Notes: generated from the letters alone by a model not told the origin. A stretch of 37,515 nt of DNA from an uncultured Lachnospiraceae bacterium (GCA_910577735.1 CAJTOO010000004.1:171726-209240), one strand, 5' to 3'. Shown: positions 7,002-15,310, numbered from the stretch's first letter. A program made the numbers and translations.

Positions 7002-9155
7002 ATGGAGATTGTAAAGAACAAAACCAAAAATGCAGAGTTTGAAAAGCGTGCCCGCGCGCTGGTGGCGCAGATGACCCTGGAGGAGAAAGCTTTTCAGATG
7101 GTAAACAGTGCCCCCGCCATAGAGCGTCTTGGAATCAAGGCTTATAACTGGTGGAATGAAGCCCTTCACGGGGTGGCAAGGGCAGGAACGGCGACAGTGT
7201 TTCCGCAGGCCATTTCCCTGGCAGCAACATTTGATGAGGATTTTATTGAAGAAGTAGCGGATGCCGTGTCCACAGAAGGCAGGGCGAAGTTCAATGTACA
7301 GCAGAAATTTGAGGATTTTGATATTTATAAAGGACTCACCTTCTGGTCTCCGAATGTGAATATTTTCAGGGATCCCAGATGGGGCAGGGGACATGAGACT
7401 TTTGGAGAGGATCCCTACCTGACCTCCAGACTTGGTGTGAGATATGTGGAAGGTTTGCAGGGACATGATGAAAAGTATTTAAAGACAGCAGCATGTGCCA
7501 AACACTTTGCGGTGCACAGTGGTCCGGAGGATCTGCGCCACGAGTTTGATGCCAAAGCCAGTGTACAGGACATGTATGAGACCTATCTGCCTGCTTTTAA
7601 AGCCTGCGTACAGGAGGCCGGGGTAGAAGCAGTCATGGGTGCTTACAATCGTACCAATGGAGAACCCTGCTGCGGCAGTAAGACACTTTTGCAGGACATT
7701 CTGCGGGATGAATGGGGATTTCAGGGGCATGTGGTATCTGACTGCTGGGCCATCAAGGACTTTCACGGAGGCCATGGTGTGACTGCCGGGCCGGAGGAAT
7801 CAGTCGCCATGGCGGTGAATCATGGGTGTGATTTGAATTGCGGCGAACTTTTTCTCTATGTGGCAGACGCTGTGCGAAAGGGAAATATAAAAGAAGAGCG
7901 GGTGGATGAGGCGCTGGTGCATCTTTTTATGACCAGAATGAAACTGGGCCTGTTTGAGGAAAAGGAAAAGACGCCTTATGATGACATTCCTTATACCGCA
8001 GTAGATTCTGAGAAAATGCAGGAACTGAATCTGAGAGCAGCAGAAAAATGTATGGTTCTTCTGAAGAATGAAAACAATCTGCTTCCCCTTGATAAGTCTG
8101 AAATCAGGACACTTGGCATTATCGGTCCAAACGCCAATAATCGTAAGGCGCTGGTGGGTAATTATGAGGGGACGGCCTCGCGTTATTATACAATAGCCGA
8201 AGGGATTCAGGAATATGTGGGGCATGATGTGAGGGTGCTTGTGTCAGAAGGGTGCCATCTGTACCGGCAGCAGATCAGCAATCTCAGTATGGGAAAGGAC
8301 AGGGATTCGGAAGTCAAAGCGGTGTGCGAGGCAAGTGATGTGGTCATTCTGTGTCTGGGATTGGATCCTGGTCTGGAAGGTGAGGAGGGTGATCAGGGCA
8401 ATCAATATGCCAGCGGGGATAAGCCCGATCTGAACCTGCCCGGCAGACAGCAGGAGATTCTTGAGATTGCCTGTGCCAGCGGTAAGCCGGTGGTGCTGGT
8501 GCTTCTTTCCGGAAGCGCACTGGCGGTGGGCTGGGCAGATGAGCATGTGCCAGCCATCCTGCAGGGGTGGTATCCCGGTGCACAGGGCGGCAGGGCTGTG
8601 GCCAGAGTGCTTTTTGGCGATAAGAATCCGGAAGGGCGGCTTCCGGTCACTTTCTACAGGACCACGGAAGAACTGCCGGACTTTAAGGATTATTCCATGC
8701 AGGGCAGGACTTATCGTTATATGCGGACAGAGGCGCTCTATCCCTTTGGCTATGGTCTGTCTTATACCAGGTTTGCTTATAAGAATGCATCTCTTTCGTC
8801 CGACGTTTTGGGAGCAGATGGTATCACGGTTAAAGTGACGGTGTCAAACCAGGGAGACAGGGACGGGATGGAGACCCTTCAGGTCTATGTGAAGGCAGAC
8901 CGGGCAGGGACGCCCAATCCGCAGTTAAAGGGCATACGTAAGGTGTTCTTAGGGGCAGGAGAAAGCAAGGAAGTTGCGGTAACCCTTCCGATCAGTGCGT
9001 TTGCGCTTTATGATGAGCAGGGAGTTAATCGGGTGGCGGCAGGAACTTATCTTGTCTTTGTGGGAGGCGCGCAGCCGGATCGGCGCAGTGAGATGCTGAC
9101 AGGACAGAGGGTCCTGCATTGCTGTGTGGATGTGGAAAATGCTTTGGTGCTATAG
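7002..9155 (+). CDS. GH3 beta-xylosidase/beta-glucosidase
   Basis: Glycoside hydrolase family 3 enzyme that releases beta-linked xylose or glucose from the non-reducing end of oligosaccharides. It has 717 residues. The N-terminal TIM-barrel domain shows NWWNEALHGVA near 48, WGRGHETFGEDPYL near 127, KHFAVHSGPE and the nucleophile Asp247 in VVSDCWA. The C-terminal alpha/beta domain (about 350-570) holds an EGEEGD...LPGRQQ block, where the acid/base Glu is expected in this subfamily. A fibronectin-III-like domain closes the protein (about 610-705). The arrangement matches the plant-like xylosidase branch. No signal peptide, so intracellular. The Shine-Dalgarno GGGGAAAGGGAGAAAG lies directly upstream of the ATG. 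The alpha-glucuronidase gene follows after 46 nt, which supports a xylan role. Confidence 0.92.
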   Translation: MEIVKNKTKNAEFEKRARALVAQMTLEEKAFQMVNSAPAIERLGIKAYNWWNEALHGVARAGTATVFPQAISLAATFDEDFIEEVADAVSTEGRAKFNVQQKFEDFDIYKGLTFWSPNVNIFRDPRWGRGHETFGEDPYLTSRLGVRYVEGLQGHDEKYLKTAACAKHFAVHSGPEDLRHEFDAKASVQDMYETYLPAFKACVQEAGVEAVMGAYNRTNGEPCCGSKTLLQDILRDEWGFQGHVVSDCWAIKDFHGGHGVTAGPEESVAMAVNHGCDLNCGELFLYVADAVRKGNIKEERVDEALVHLFMTRMKLGLFEEKEKTPYDDIPYTAVDSEKMQELNLRAAEKCMVLLKNENNLLPLDKSEIRTLGIIGPNANNRKALVGNYEGTASRYYTIAEGIQEYVGHDVRVLVSEGCHLYRQQISNLSMGKDRDSEVKAVCEASDVVILCLGLDPGLEGEEGDQGNQYASGDKPDLNLPGRQQEILEIACASGKPVVLVLLSGSALAVGWADEHVPAILQGWYPGAQGGRAVARVLFGDKNPEGRLPVTFYRTTEELPDFKDYSMQGRTYRYMRTEALYPFGYGLSYTRFAYKNASLSSDVLGADGITVKVTVSNQGDRDGMETLQVYVKADRAGTPNPQLKGIRKVFLGAGESKEVAVTLPISAFALYDEQGVNRVAAGTYLVFVGGAQPDRRSEMLTGQRVLHCCVDVENALVL

Positions 9156-9201
9156 GGACGCAAGAACGTTTGTAAAAATTTGAAACGCAAAGGAGACCGG
9201 G

Positions 9202-11229
9202 ATGATGGGATATGAACAACTATGGCTCGACTATACCCGAAAAGCTTCCTGCGGGGAAGCAGAGGGGATTGAATATATCTGTGTAAGGATATCGGACACA
9301 GAGCAGGATGCGTTGATTCAAAACAGCGTAAAGGAACTGCAGGATGCTTTTGAGGGATTGGTCGGCAGCAGGCCCACGCTGCGGAGGGATAACGGCGCGG
9401 GCACGGGGGCGGCGCTGTCAGGGAGTACGGGCAGACATGGGATTTGTCTGGCGCTCCGGGAAGGAATGGGGGCTGAGTCCTATCATCTTTTCAGTGAAAA
9501 AGGGGATATCGTGATAGAAGCGTCCGATTCCAGGGGTATTTTATACGGTACTTTCGATTTGATTCGCCAGATGAAGATGGAAGAACCGTTATTTACCCTG
9601 GATCGGACCAAAGCGCCCCTCATGCCTATGCGTATGTTGAATCACTGGGATAATATGGACGGCAGCATTGAACGGGGATATTCCGGGGAATCCTTCTTCT
9701 TTGCCGATCATCAGATTCTTGTGAATGACAGGACAAGGGATTATGCGAGACTGGCAGCCAGTGTAGGTATCAATGCGGTGGTGATCAATAACGTCAACGT
9801 TAAGGATGCGGCTACCTGGCTGATCACAGACCGTTATCTGGATAAAGTAAAGGAACTTTCAGAAGTGTTTGCCGGCTATGGCATCAGGCTGTATATGAGC
9901 TTAAATTATGCAGCGCCTGTGGAACTTGGGGAACTGGACAGCGCGGATCCTCTTTCTGACCAGGTTGGTGCATGGTGGAATCAAAAGATGAAGACTGTGT
10001 TTGGCAGGGTTCCCAATCTGGGCGGATTCCTGATTAAGGCAGATTCGGAAGGACGGCCCGGGCCTTTTACGTATGGCAGAACCCATGCAGACGGCGCCAA
10101 TATGCTGGCAAGGGCAGTGGCGCCCTATGGCGGCATCATTATCTGGAGATGCTTCGTCTATAACTGTATGCAGGACTGGCGGGACTATAAGACGGATCGC
10201 GCAAGATCCGGATACGATAATTTCATGGGTCTGGACGGGAGCTTTCTGGACAATGTGATTTTACAGATTAAGAATGGCCCCATGGATTTCCAGGTGCGGG
10301 AACCGGTGCATCCGCTCTTTGGGGGATTGACGAAGACCAATCAGATGCTGGAGGTGCAGATTGCGCAGGAATATACGGGACAGCAGAGGCACCTGTGTTA
10401 TCTGCTGCCCATGTTTCAGGAAATTTTGCAGTTCAGGACCTATGTGAAGGAAGGGGACGATACCGTCAGGGATATCGTGTCCGGCAGGACCTTCGGGCAG
10501 CATAACTGTGGTATGGCTGCGGTGGTCAATACGGGAAATGATGAGAACTGGACGGGGCATGATATGGCTGCGGCGAACTGGTATGGCTTTGGCAGGCTTT
10601 GTTTTGAACCGGAACTGTCCGCAGAGGAGATTGCCAGGGAGTGGATTCGGGTGACTTATGGAAATGACGATCAAGTGGAAGAAATATTGATGTTTCTGTT
10701 GATGTCTTCCTGGCCGGCCTATGAGAGTTATACCTCGCCTCTTGGCATCGGGTGGATGGTCACGCCCAACAATCATTATGGCCCCAGTGTGGACGGTTAT
10801 GAGTACAGCAGGTGGGGGACTTATCATCGGGCGGATCATGAAGGGATTGGAGTGGACAGAAGCCATGAGGGAACCGGCTATGCGCTGCTGTACAGGGAAC
10901 CTAATGCGTCTGTTTATGACAATAAGGATAAATGTCCGGATGAACTTTTATTGTTTTTTCATCATATTCCCTATACATGGAAGCTGCGTTCAGGCAAGAC
11001 GGTGATACAGCATATCTATGATTCCCATTTCGAGGGGGTGGAGATTGTGGATGAAATGGCGGAACAGTTTATGAAACTGCAGGGCAAACTGCCGGATAGA
11101 GCATATGAGCGTATGGCGGCCCGGTTTAGGGAGCAGAAGGAACATGCCAGGGAATGGCGTGACCAAATTAATGCGTATTTTTATAGAAAATCCGGCATTT
11201 TGGATGAAAGAGAAAGAAAAATTTATTAA
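9202..11229 (+). CDS. aguA: GH67 alpha-glucuronidase
   Basis: Cleaves the alpha-1,2-linked (4-O-methyl)glucuronic acid from the terminal xylose of short aldouronic acids derived from glucuronoxylan. The protein is 675 residues, the family's typical length, and has no signal peptide, so it acts in the cytosol. The diagnostic block NHWDNMDGSIERGYSG is near 148. Catalytic residues known from the Geobacillus enzyme (Glu285, Asp364, Glu392) fall at Glu283 (KADSEGRPGP), Asp362 (NGPMDFQVREP) and Glu390 (QEYTGQQ), a constant shift of two. Two adjacent ATGs (9202 and 9205) both suit AGGAG at 9191-9195; the first is used here. The gene forms a pair with the upstream GH3 gene, and remains of an ABC solute-binding protein gene lie just downstream. 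Confidence 0.96.
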   Translation: MMGYEQLWLDYTRKASCGEAEGIEYICVRISDTEQDALIQNSVKELQDAFEGLVGSRPTLRRDNGAGTGAALSGSTGRHGICLALREGMGAESYHLFSEKGDIVIEASDSRGILYGTFDLIRQMKMEEPLFTLDRTKAPLMPMRMLNHWDNMDGSIERGYSGESFFFADHQILVNDRTRDYARLAASVGINAVVINNVNVKDAATWLITDRYLDKVKELSEVFAGYGIRLYMSLNYAAPVELGELDSADPLSDQVGAWWNQKMKTVFGRVPNLGGFLIKADSEGRPGPFTYGRTHADGANMLARAVAPYGGIIIWRCFVYNCMQDWRDYKTDRARSGYDNFMGLDGSFLDNVILQIKNGPMDFQVREPVHPLFGGLTKTNQMLEVQIAQEYTGQQRHLCYLLPMFQEILQFRTYVKEGDDTVRDIVSGRTFGQHNCGMAAVVNTGNDENWTGHDMAAANWYGFGRLCFEPELSAEEIAREWIRVTYGNDDQVEEILMFLLMSSWPAYESYTSPLGIGWMVTPNNHYGPSVDGYEYSRWGTYHRADHEGIGVDRSHEGTGYALLYREPNASVYDNKDKCPDELLLFFHHIPYTWKLRSGKTVIQHIYDSHFEGVEIVDEMAEQFMKLQGKLPDRAYERMAARFREQKEHAREWRDQINAYFYRKSGILDERERKIY

Positions 11230-11263
11230 TCTGTTGTGTATATGTACAAGAAATAAGCAAAAT

Positions 11264-11621
11264 ATGAAGCGGAGATTTATCGCCAGTTCCGCAGGAGATC
11301 GTAAGATTTTCTTCCCCACCACCAATACAGAACCTCTGGTTTCCATGATGTATCTGGATTTCATCAGTTCTCCGGAAGTGATTGAATATCTGCAGATTGG
11401 AGAAGAGGGTGTTACCCATAACAAACTGGAGGACGGTGCGGTAGAAATCATTGCAGCTACCAAGTCTGCAACACTGATACAAGGCCGGTGAAGAATGTAA
11501 AGACAAGGTTTGGGATGCTGGTATCGCTGACTACTTAAGTTCCGGCGGTCAGGCTATTATGGATGAGCGTGCAGAGAAGTGGAAAGCTACGTTTGGAGAT
11601 ACAACGGCGCTTCCGGAATAG
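11264..11621 (+). pseudogene. Remnant of an ABC sugar-binding lipoprotein gene (3' end, frameshifted)
   Basis: Two reading frames together give the C-terminal part of a family-1 extracellular solute-binding protein. The first, from about 11264, contains FFPTTNTEPLVSMMYLDFIS followed by LQIGEEGVTHNKLEDG, the usual 'pev...GeEGVth' region, and stops at 11491. The second, from about 11478, reads YKAGEECKDKVWDAGIADYL and then GGQAIMDERAEKWKATFGD, stopping at 11621; this is the normal C-terminus of such proteins. A frameshift near 11478 joins them. The signal peptide and most of the protein are missing. It lies 34 nt after aguA, where a xylo-oligosaccharide importer gene would be expected. The family call is made by eye. 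Confidence 0.75.
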
Positions 11622-11645
11622 ACGGTTTTGCTTATGAAATGTAAC

Positions 11646-11686
11646 AAAAAGGCGGCTTCGGGCTATATGTCCCGGAGTCGTTTTTT
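11646..11686 (+). terminator. Rho-independent terminator after the xylan cluster
   Basis: Arms 11653-11662 and 11671-11680 pair over 10 positions (two G-T wobbles) with an 8-nt loop. AAAAA precedes and TTTTTT (11681-11686) follows. A textbook terminator that closes the GH67/pseudogene transcript. Confidence 0.85.
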
Positions 11687-11759
11687 GGGCAAAATGTTCT
11701 GTTTTGCGTCCGGTTGATAAACAGTAATATACAAACTATCAAAATAGAAATAAAATTGA

Positions 11760-11789
11760 TTGACTTTTGTTGTATATATTTGCTATAAT
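11760..11789 (+). promoter_or_regulatory. Sigma-A promoter of the PTS operon
   Basis: TTGACT at 11760-11765 and TATAAT at 11784-11789 with an 18-nt spacer. TG two bases before the -10 gives an extended -10 (TGCTATAAT). Transcription should start near 11796, just before the RAT element. Confidence 0.85.
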
Positions 11790-11811
11790 GGGAAAAAGTA
11801 ATTAAATATTT

Positions 11812-11842
11812 GGGTTGTTACTGCACAAAAGCAGGCAAAACC
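11812..11842 (+). promoter_or_regulatory. Ribonucleic antiterminator (RAT) for the BglG/LicT-family regulator
   Basis: The 31-nt element starts GGGTTGTTACTGC and ends GCAGGCAAAACC, a close match to the LicT/SacY RAT consensus. It overlaps the left arm of the terminator at 11837-11889, so binding of the antiterminator dimer would block termination. This is an established mechanism for the family; the motif itself is plain in the sequence. Confidence 0.9.
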
Positions 11843-11892
11843 AAATTTTATAATCCGACTGGAAGAGTTGTTTTATAAGATTTGGTTTTTTT
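11837..11892 (+). terminator. Conditional terminator in the PTS operon leader
   Basis: Left arm 11837-11852 and right arm 11874-11889 pair over 16 positions with one wobble. A run of seven T (11886-11892) overlaps the end of the right arm. The first bases of the left arm belong to the RAT, which makes the two structures mutually exclusive. Confidence 0.88.
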
Positions 11893-11929
11893 ATTGCTTA
11901 TGTAAGGGAAACAACAAGAGGGTTTAGAA

Positions 11930-12769
11930 ATGCGCGTTGACAAAATTATCAACAATAATATCGTTTCCGTCAGGGATCAACATGGCATAGAGATGGTGGC
12001 CATGGGGAGGGGAATCGGCTTTGGGAAAAGGCCGGGAGATGAGATTGATGATAAGGTAGTTGAGAAAATTTTTAGACTGAATAACATGGACGATAAAGAG
12101 CATTTTAAAGAACTACTGGCATCACTCCCATTAGAGCATATCAGGTTGTCAGCAGATATCATCACCTATGCGAAGGAGAGCCTGGGACTGGTATTAAGCC
12201 AGAATGTATATCTGACACTGACAGATCATATCGGATTTATATTAAATAAATTCCGAGAGGGCATGATATTTAATAACGCACTGTATGATGAGGTTAAACT
12301 CTTTTATCCGCTGGAATATTCGGTTGGCAGATATGCGCTTGAGCTGATCGAGGAGAGAACGGACTGCCGGCTGCATGAGGATGAAGCGGCAAGTATCGCG
12401 CTTCATCTCGTCAATGGAGAAGTGGGATCAGCCATGAGGACCACATTCACCATGGTCAAGATGATGCGGGAAATGATGGAATGGATTGAGAAACAGATTC
12501 ACATTCCCAGTGGCAGAACCTATCCCAAAGAGCGTCTGATAGCGGATTTAAAGCAGCTTTGTAACAGACTCGTCTCAGAAGAGCCGATGTGCGGGCGTAA
12601 GGATGAAGCGCTCTACGAATTTGTAAAAGAGCATTACAAGCAGGAATACCAGATGATTGATGATATCAGCGGGTATATAGAGAAGGAGTACCACTGTAAT
12701 ATGACAGAGGAGGAGAAGATTCATCTGGTACTTAATATCAAGAGAATGAGAGATTTATATACTTGTTAA
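11930..12769 (+). CDS. licT: BglG/LicT-family transcription antiterminator
   Basis: RNA-binding regulator that lets RNA polymerase pass the leader terminator when its PTS sugar is present. It has 279 residues: a CAT RNA-binding domain (1-55; VDKIINNNIVSVRD, GRGIGFGK) and two PTS regulation domains (PRD1 about 65-170, PRD2 about 172-279). The PRD1 phosphorylation histidines are kept (His100 in LTDHIGF, His159 in IALHLVNGE). In PRD2, hand alignment puts Asp206 and Asn269 where LicT has His207 and His269, so HPr-dependent activation through PRD2 is probably lost. The gene lies behind its own RAT and terminator and is therefore autoregulated. It heads the operon crr-ptsI-ptsH-ptsG-nagA. The substrate specificity could be GlcT-like rather than beta-glucoside-like. 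Confidence 0.92.
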   Translation: MRVDKIINNNIVSVRDQHGIEMVAMGRGIGFGKRPGDEIDDKVVEKIFRLNNMDDKEHFKELLASLPLEHIRLSADIITYAKESLGLVLSQNVYLTLTDHIGFILNKFREGMIFNNALYDEVKLFYPLEYSVGRYALELIEERTDCRLHEDEAASIALHLVNGEVGSAMRTTFTMVKMMREMMEWIEKQIHIPSGRTYPKERLIADLKQLCNRLVSEEPMCGRKDEALYEFVKEHYKQEYQMIDDISGYIEKEYHCNMTEEEKIHLVLNIKRMRDLYTC

Positions 12770-12803
12770 CACAGATCTTATCAAGGAAAGGTGGGTAAAG
12801 AGT

Positions 12804-13289
12804 ATGAGTATCCTGAAAAATTTATTTTCAAAAGGCGGTACGGTAGTTGGATCACCGGTGGCGGGCAGTCTGGTCAGTATTAAAGAAGTCAGTGACCCTA
12901 CCTTCGGGGAAGAGATTCTGGGGAAAGGAGCGGCGGTTATTCCGTCAGCAAATCAAATCTATGCACCCATAGATGGTAAAGTGGCAACGGTATTTCCCAC
13001 AGGGCATGCTGTGGCAATTACCGGAAATGATGGTACTGAAATCCTGATTCATGTGGGACTTGATACGGTGAATCTGAACGGGGAACATTTTACGATTCAT
13101 GTTGAGGCGGATCAGGAAGTGAAGAAGGGAGATCTTCTTCTGGAGGCAGATTTAGAACAGATTAAAGCAGCGGGATATGATATTATTACACCCATTGTTA
13201 TCTGCAATTCAGATGAATTTACACAGATACAGGCTGAGGCGAATAAAGATGTAGCGCCGGGAGATGATATTTTAAAACTGCAAAAATAA
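12804..13289 (+). CDS. crr: PTS glucose-family IIA component
   Basis: Cytosolic phosphocarrier that takes phosphate from HPr and passes it to the IIB domain of the sugar transporter. The 161 residues match free-standing glucose IIA (PF00358). Visible features are SPVAGSLVSI near 17, the active histidine His83 in EILIHVGLDTVNLNG, and its partner His68 in PTGHAVAIT. The C-terminal PIVICN and GDDILKL blocks are also typical. A good ribosome site (AAGGAAAGGTGGG) precedes it. The transporter gene in this operon carries IIC and IIB but no IIA, so this protein supplies the missing domain. Confidence 0.93.
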   Translation: MSILKNLFSKGGTVVGSPVAGSLVSIKEVSDPTFGEEILGKGAAVIPSANQIYAPIDGKVATVFPTGHAVAITGNDGTEILIHVGLDTVNLNGEHFTIHVEADQEVKKGDLLLEADLEQIKAAGYDIITPIVICNSDEFTQIQAEANKDVAPGDDILKLQK

Positions 13290-13302
13290 AGGAGGCTGCG
13301 TG

Positions 13303-14919
13303 ATGAATCGATATATCGGCAAAAGCGTATTAAAAGGCGTTGCCGTGGGCAGGGTTTTCTGTTATCAGAAGCAGGATTATCATATTGAGAAAACGGAAAT
13401 TGCGGATATTGATGATGAACTGGCCCGGTTCAAAGAAGCTGTGGAGACAGCGAAAGAGCAATTGACAGCACTCTATGATCAGGCACTTGCCAATGTGGGC
13501 GAAGACCATGCCATGATCTTTGACATCCACCGGATGATGCTGGAAGACGATGATTATCTGGAGGCCATAGAGCAGACGGTCAAAGAAGGGACGAATGCCG
13601 AGTATGCTGTGGAGATGGCACAGGATCAGTTTGCAGAACTGTTTGCCTCCATGGATGACGAGTATATGAAGGCGAGGGCAGTCGATATCAAGGACATCTC
13701 CCAGAGAGTCATCAGGATTCTTCTGGGGATACCGGAAGATGGAGTGCCCGCAGATGAGCCGGTCATTCTGGTGGCGGATGACCTGACGCCGAGTGAAACC
13801 GTTAAGATGGATAAGAATAAGATTCTTGCTTTCGTGACGGTGCGCGGCTCTTCCAATTCTCATACGGCAATCTTAGCCAGGAGCATGAATCTGCCGGCCT
13901 TAGTCAATACCGGCATGGAACCTTCAGAAGAGTGGAACGGCAAAGTAGCTGTGGTGGACGGATTTAACGGCGAGTTCATTCTGGAACCGGAACAGGAGAT
14001 TCTGGATGAGATGATCCGTCGTAAGAATCAGTGGGTGGCTGACCTGGAGGCCCTGGAAGAACTGAAAGGTAAAGAGAATGTGACCGCAGATGGCAGACGG
14101 ATTGATATATTTGCCAATATTGGTAAGGTGAACGATGGGGATGCGGTTCTGGAGGCAGATGCCGGCGGAATCGGATTATTCCGAAGTGAATTTCTCTATC
14201 TTGGCAGGGACAGTTTCCCGACAGAGGAGGAGCAGTTTATAAGTTATAAAGCGGTATTGGAGAAGATGGGCGGAAAGAAGGTGGTTATCCGTACACTGGA
14301 TATCGGTGCGGATAAGAAAGTAGACTACTTCCATTTGGAACCGGAAGAGAATCCGGCGCTGGGATATCGGGCCATCAGAATCTGTCTTGACCGTCCGGAA
14401 ATCTTTATCACACAGCTGCGGGCAATTTACCGGGCTTCTGCCTATGGCAAGGCTTCTATCATGTTCCCGATGATCGTGTCGGTGGAAGAAGTAAGACGGA
14501 TCAAAGAGATTGTGGAACAGGTCAGGGAGGAACTCAAGGTAGAGGGGTATCCCATGGGAGAGGTGGAACTGGGCATCATGGTGGAAACACCTGCGGCAGC
14601 GCTTCTTTCGGAACAGCTTGCCAAGGAAGTGGACTTTTTCAGTATTGGAACCAATGACCTGACGCAGTATACGCTGGCGGTGGACCGACAGAACCAGAAA
14701 CTGGAGAGCACATGTAATACCCATCATCCGGCAGTGCTTAAGCTGATTGAAATGACAGTACAAAATGGGCATAAAGCCGGTATATGGGTAGGCATCTGCG
14801 GGGAACTGGCAGCAGATACGGATCTGACAAGGACCTTTGTCGATATGGGGGTAGATGAGTTGAGTGTATCTCCCTCGGCCGTATTGAAAGTGCGTAAGGC
14901 AGTAAGAGATATTTCATAA
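13303..14919 (+). CDS. ptsI: PTS Enzyme I (phosphoenolpyruvate-protein phosphotransferase)
   Basis: General PTS enzyme that autophosphorylates from PEP and phosphorylates HPr. ATG 13303 gives 538 residues and sits 7 nt after AGGAGG (13290-13295); the GTG one codon earlier is only 4 nt away. The N-terminal HPr-binding helical domain is followed by the phosphohistidine site His187 in GSSNSHTAILAR, and then by the PEP-binding TIM barrel with LFRSEFLYL, LDIGADKK, EDNPAL-like GYRAIR, the signature DFFSIGTNDLTQYTLAVDR and the active Cys in GICGELA. The phosphosite motif is a variant of the usual GGRTSH. It is placed between crr and ptsH, so this operon carries the general PTS proteins as well as the specific ones. 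Confidence 0.96.
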   Translation: MNRYIGKSVLKGVAVGRVFCYQKQDYHIEKTEIADIDDELARFKEAVETAKEQLTALYDQALANVGEDHAMIFDIHRMMLEDDDYLEAIEQTVKEGTNAEYAVEMAQDQFAELFASMDDEYMKARAVDIKDISQRVIRILLGIPEDGVPADEPVILVADDLTPSETVKMDKNKILAFVTVRGSSNSHTAILARSMNLPALVNTGMEPSEEWNGKVAVVDGFNGEFILEPEQEILDEMIRRKNQWVADLEALEELKGKENVTADGRRIDIFANIGKVNDGDAVLEADAGGIGLFRSEFLYLGRDSFPTEEEQFISYKAVLEKMGGKKVVIRTLDIGADKKVDYFHLEPEENPALGYRAIRICLDRPEIFITQLRAIYRASAYGKASIMFPMIVSVEEVRRIKEIVEQVREELKVEGYPMGEVELGIMVETPAAALLSEQLAKEVDFFSIGTNDLTQYTLAVDRQNQKLESTCNTHHPAVLKLIEMTVQNGHKAGIWVGICGELAADTDLTRTFVDMGVDELSVSPSAVLKVRKAVRDIS

Positions 14920-14927
14920 AATAATGA

Positions 14928-14937
14928 GGGGGGGGGG
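14928..14937 (+). repeat. G10 homopolymer forming the ptsH ribosome site
   Basis: Ten consecutive G lie between ptsI and ptsH, starting 8 nt after the ptsI stop. They act as the only plausible Shine-Dalgarno for ptsH. Tracts of this length are prone to slippage in replication. A length change would not alter the distance from the 3' end of the tract to the ATG. Confidence 0.7.
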
Positions 14938-14944
14938 TGAAGTG

Positions 14945-15202
14945 ATGAAAGAGTTTCAGTATGTGATTCAGGATCCTGTGGGCCTGCATGCGAGACCAGC
15001 GGGGCTTTTAGTAAAGCAGGCGGCAGGGTTTCAGAGCAAGGTCACAATCGAAAGCGGCGGTAAAAGCGCTGATGCCAGAAAGCTGATCATGCTCATGAGT
15101 CTTGGGATTAAGCAGGGAATGGAAGTTACCTGTAAAGTTGAGGGTGAGGATGAAGACGCAGCATTGGAAGCGCTGCAGAAGTTTTTCCAGGAAAATCTTT
15201 AA
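14945..15202 (+). CDS. ptsH: HPr phosphocarrier protein (lacks Ser46)
   Basis: Small cytosolic carrier that moves phosphate from Enzyme I to IIA. The start is ATG 14945 (85 residues); an in-frame ATG at 14924 would add seven residues, mostly Gly from a G-tract, and has no ribosome site. The catalytic His15 lies in GLHARPAGLL, as in all HPr. The region that in Firmicutes contains the HprK target (NLKSIMGVMSLG, Ser46) reads DARKLIMLMSLG, putting Arg45 and Lys46 at that site. The protein should work in sugar transport but could not be seryl-phosphorylated at position 46 for CcpA-type catabolite repression. The ribosome site is a run of ten G (14928-14937), 7 nt before the ATG. Confidence 0.95.
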   Translation: MKEFQYVIQDPVGLHARPAGLLVKQAAGFQSKVTIESGGKSADARKLIMLMSLGIKQGMEVTCKVEGEDEDAALEALQKFFQENL

Positions 15203-15261
15203 TGCGATATCAGCTTAACAGATAAGTCTGGCAAAGACAAAGAAGATGAACAAGTAAATTA

Positions 15262-15285
15262 TGGTTCTGTGCTGGGGCGGAACCA
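15262..15285 (+). other. Hairpin just upstream of the IICB ribosome site
   Basis: TGGTTCTG (15262-15269) and CGGAACCA (15278-15285) pair over 8 positions (one wobble) with an 8-nt loop. It stands 9 nt before AAGGGGG. It does not match the RAT consensus and lacks a T-tract, so it may be an mRNA processing or stabilising element in the 108-nt ptsH-ptsG gap. Confidence 0.4.
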
Positions 15286-15310
15286 CAAAATTATAAGGGG
15301 GTAACGTTTT

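Noticed and set aside
14924..14944. In-frame ATG adding seven residues to HPr through the G-tract
   Set aside because: No ribosome site before it, and the extension is mostly Gly from the homopolymer; the start at 14945 gives the standard HPr N-terminus with His15.
15262..15285. Second RAT antiterminator before the IICB gene
   Set aside because: The hairpin lacks the RAT core sequence and no terminator overlaps it.
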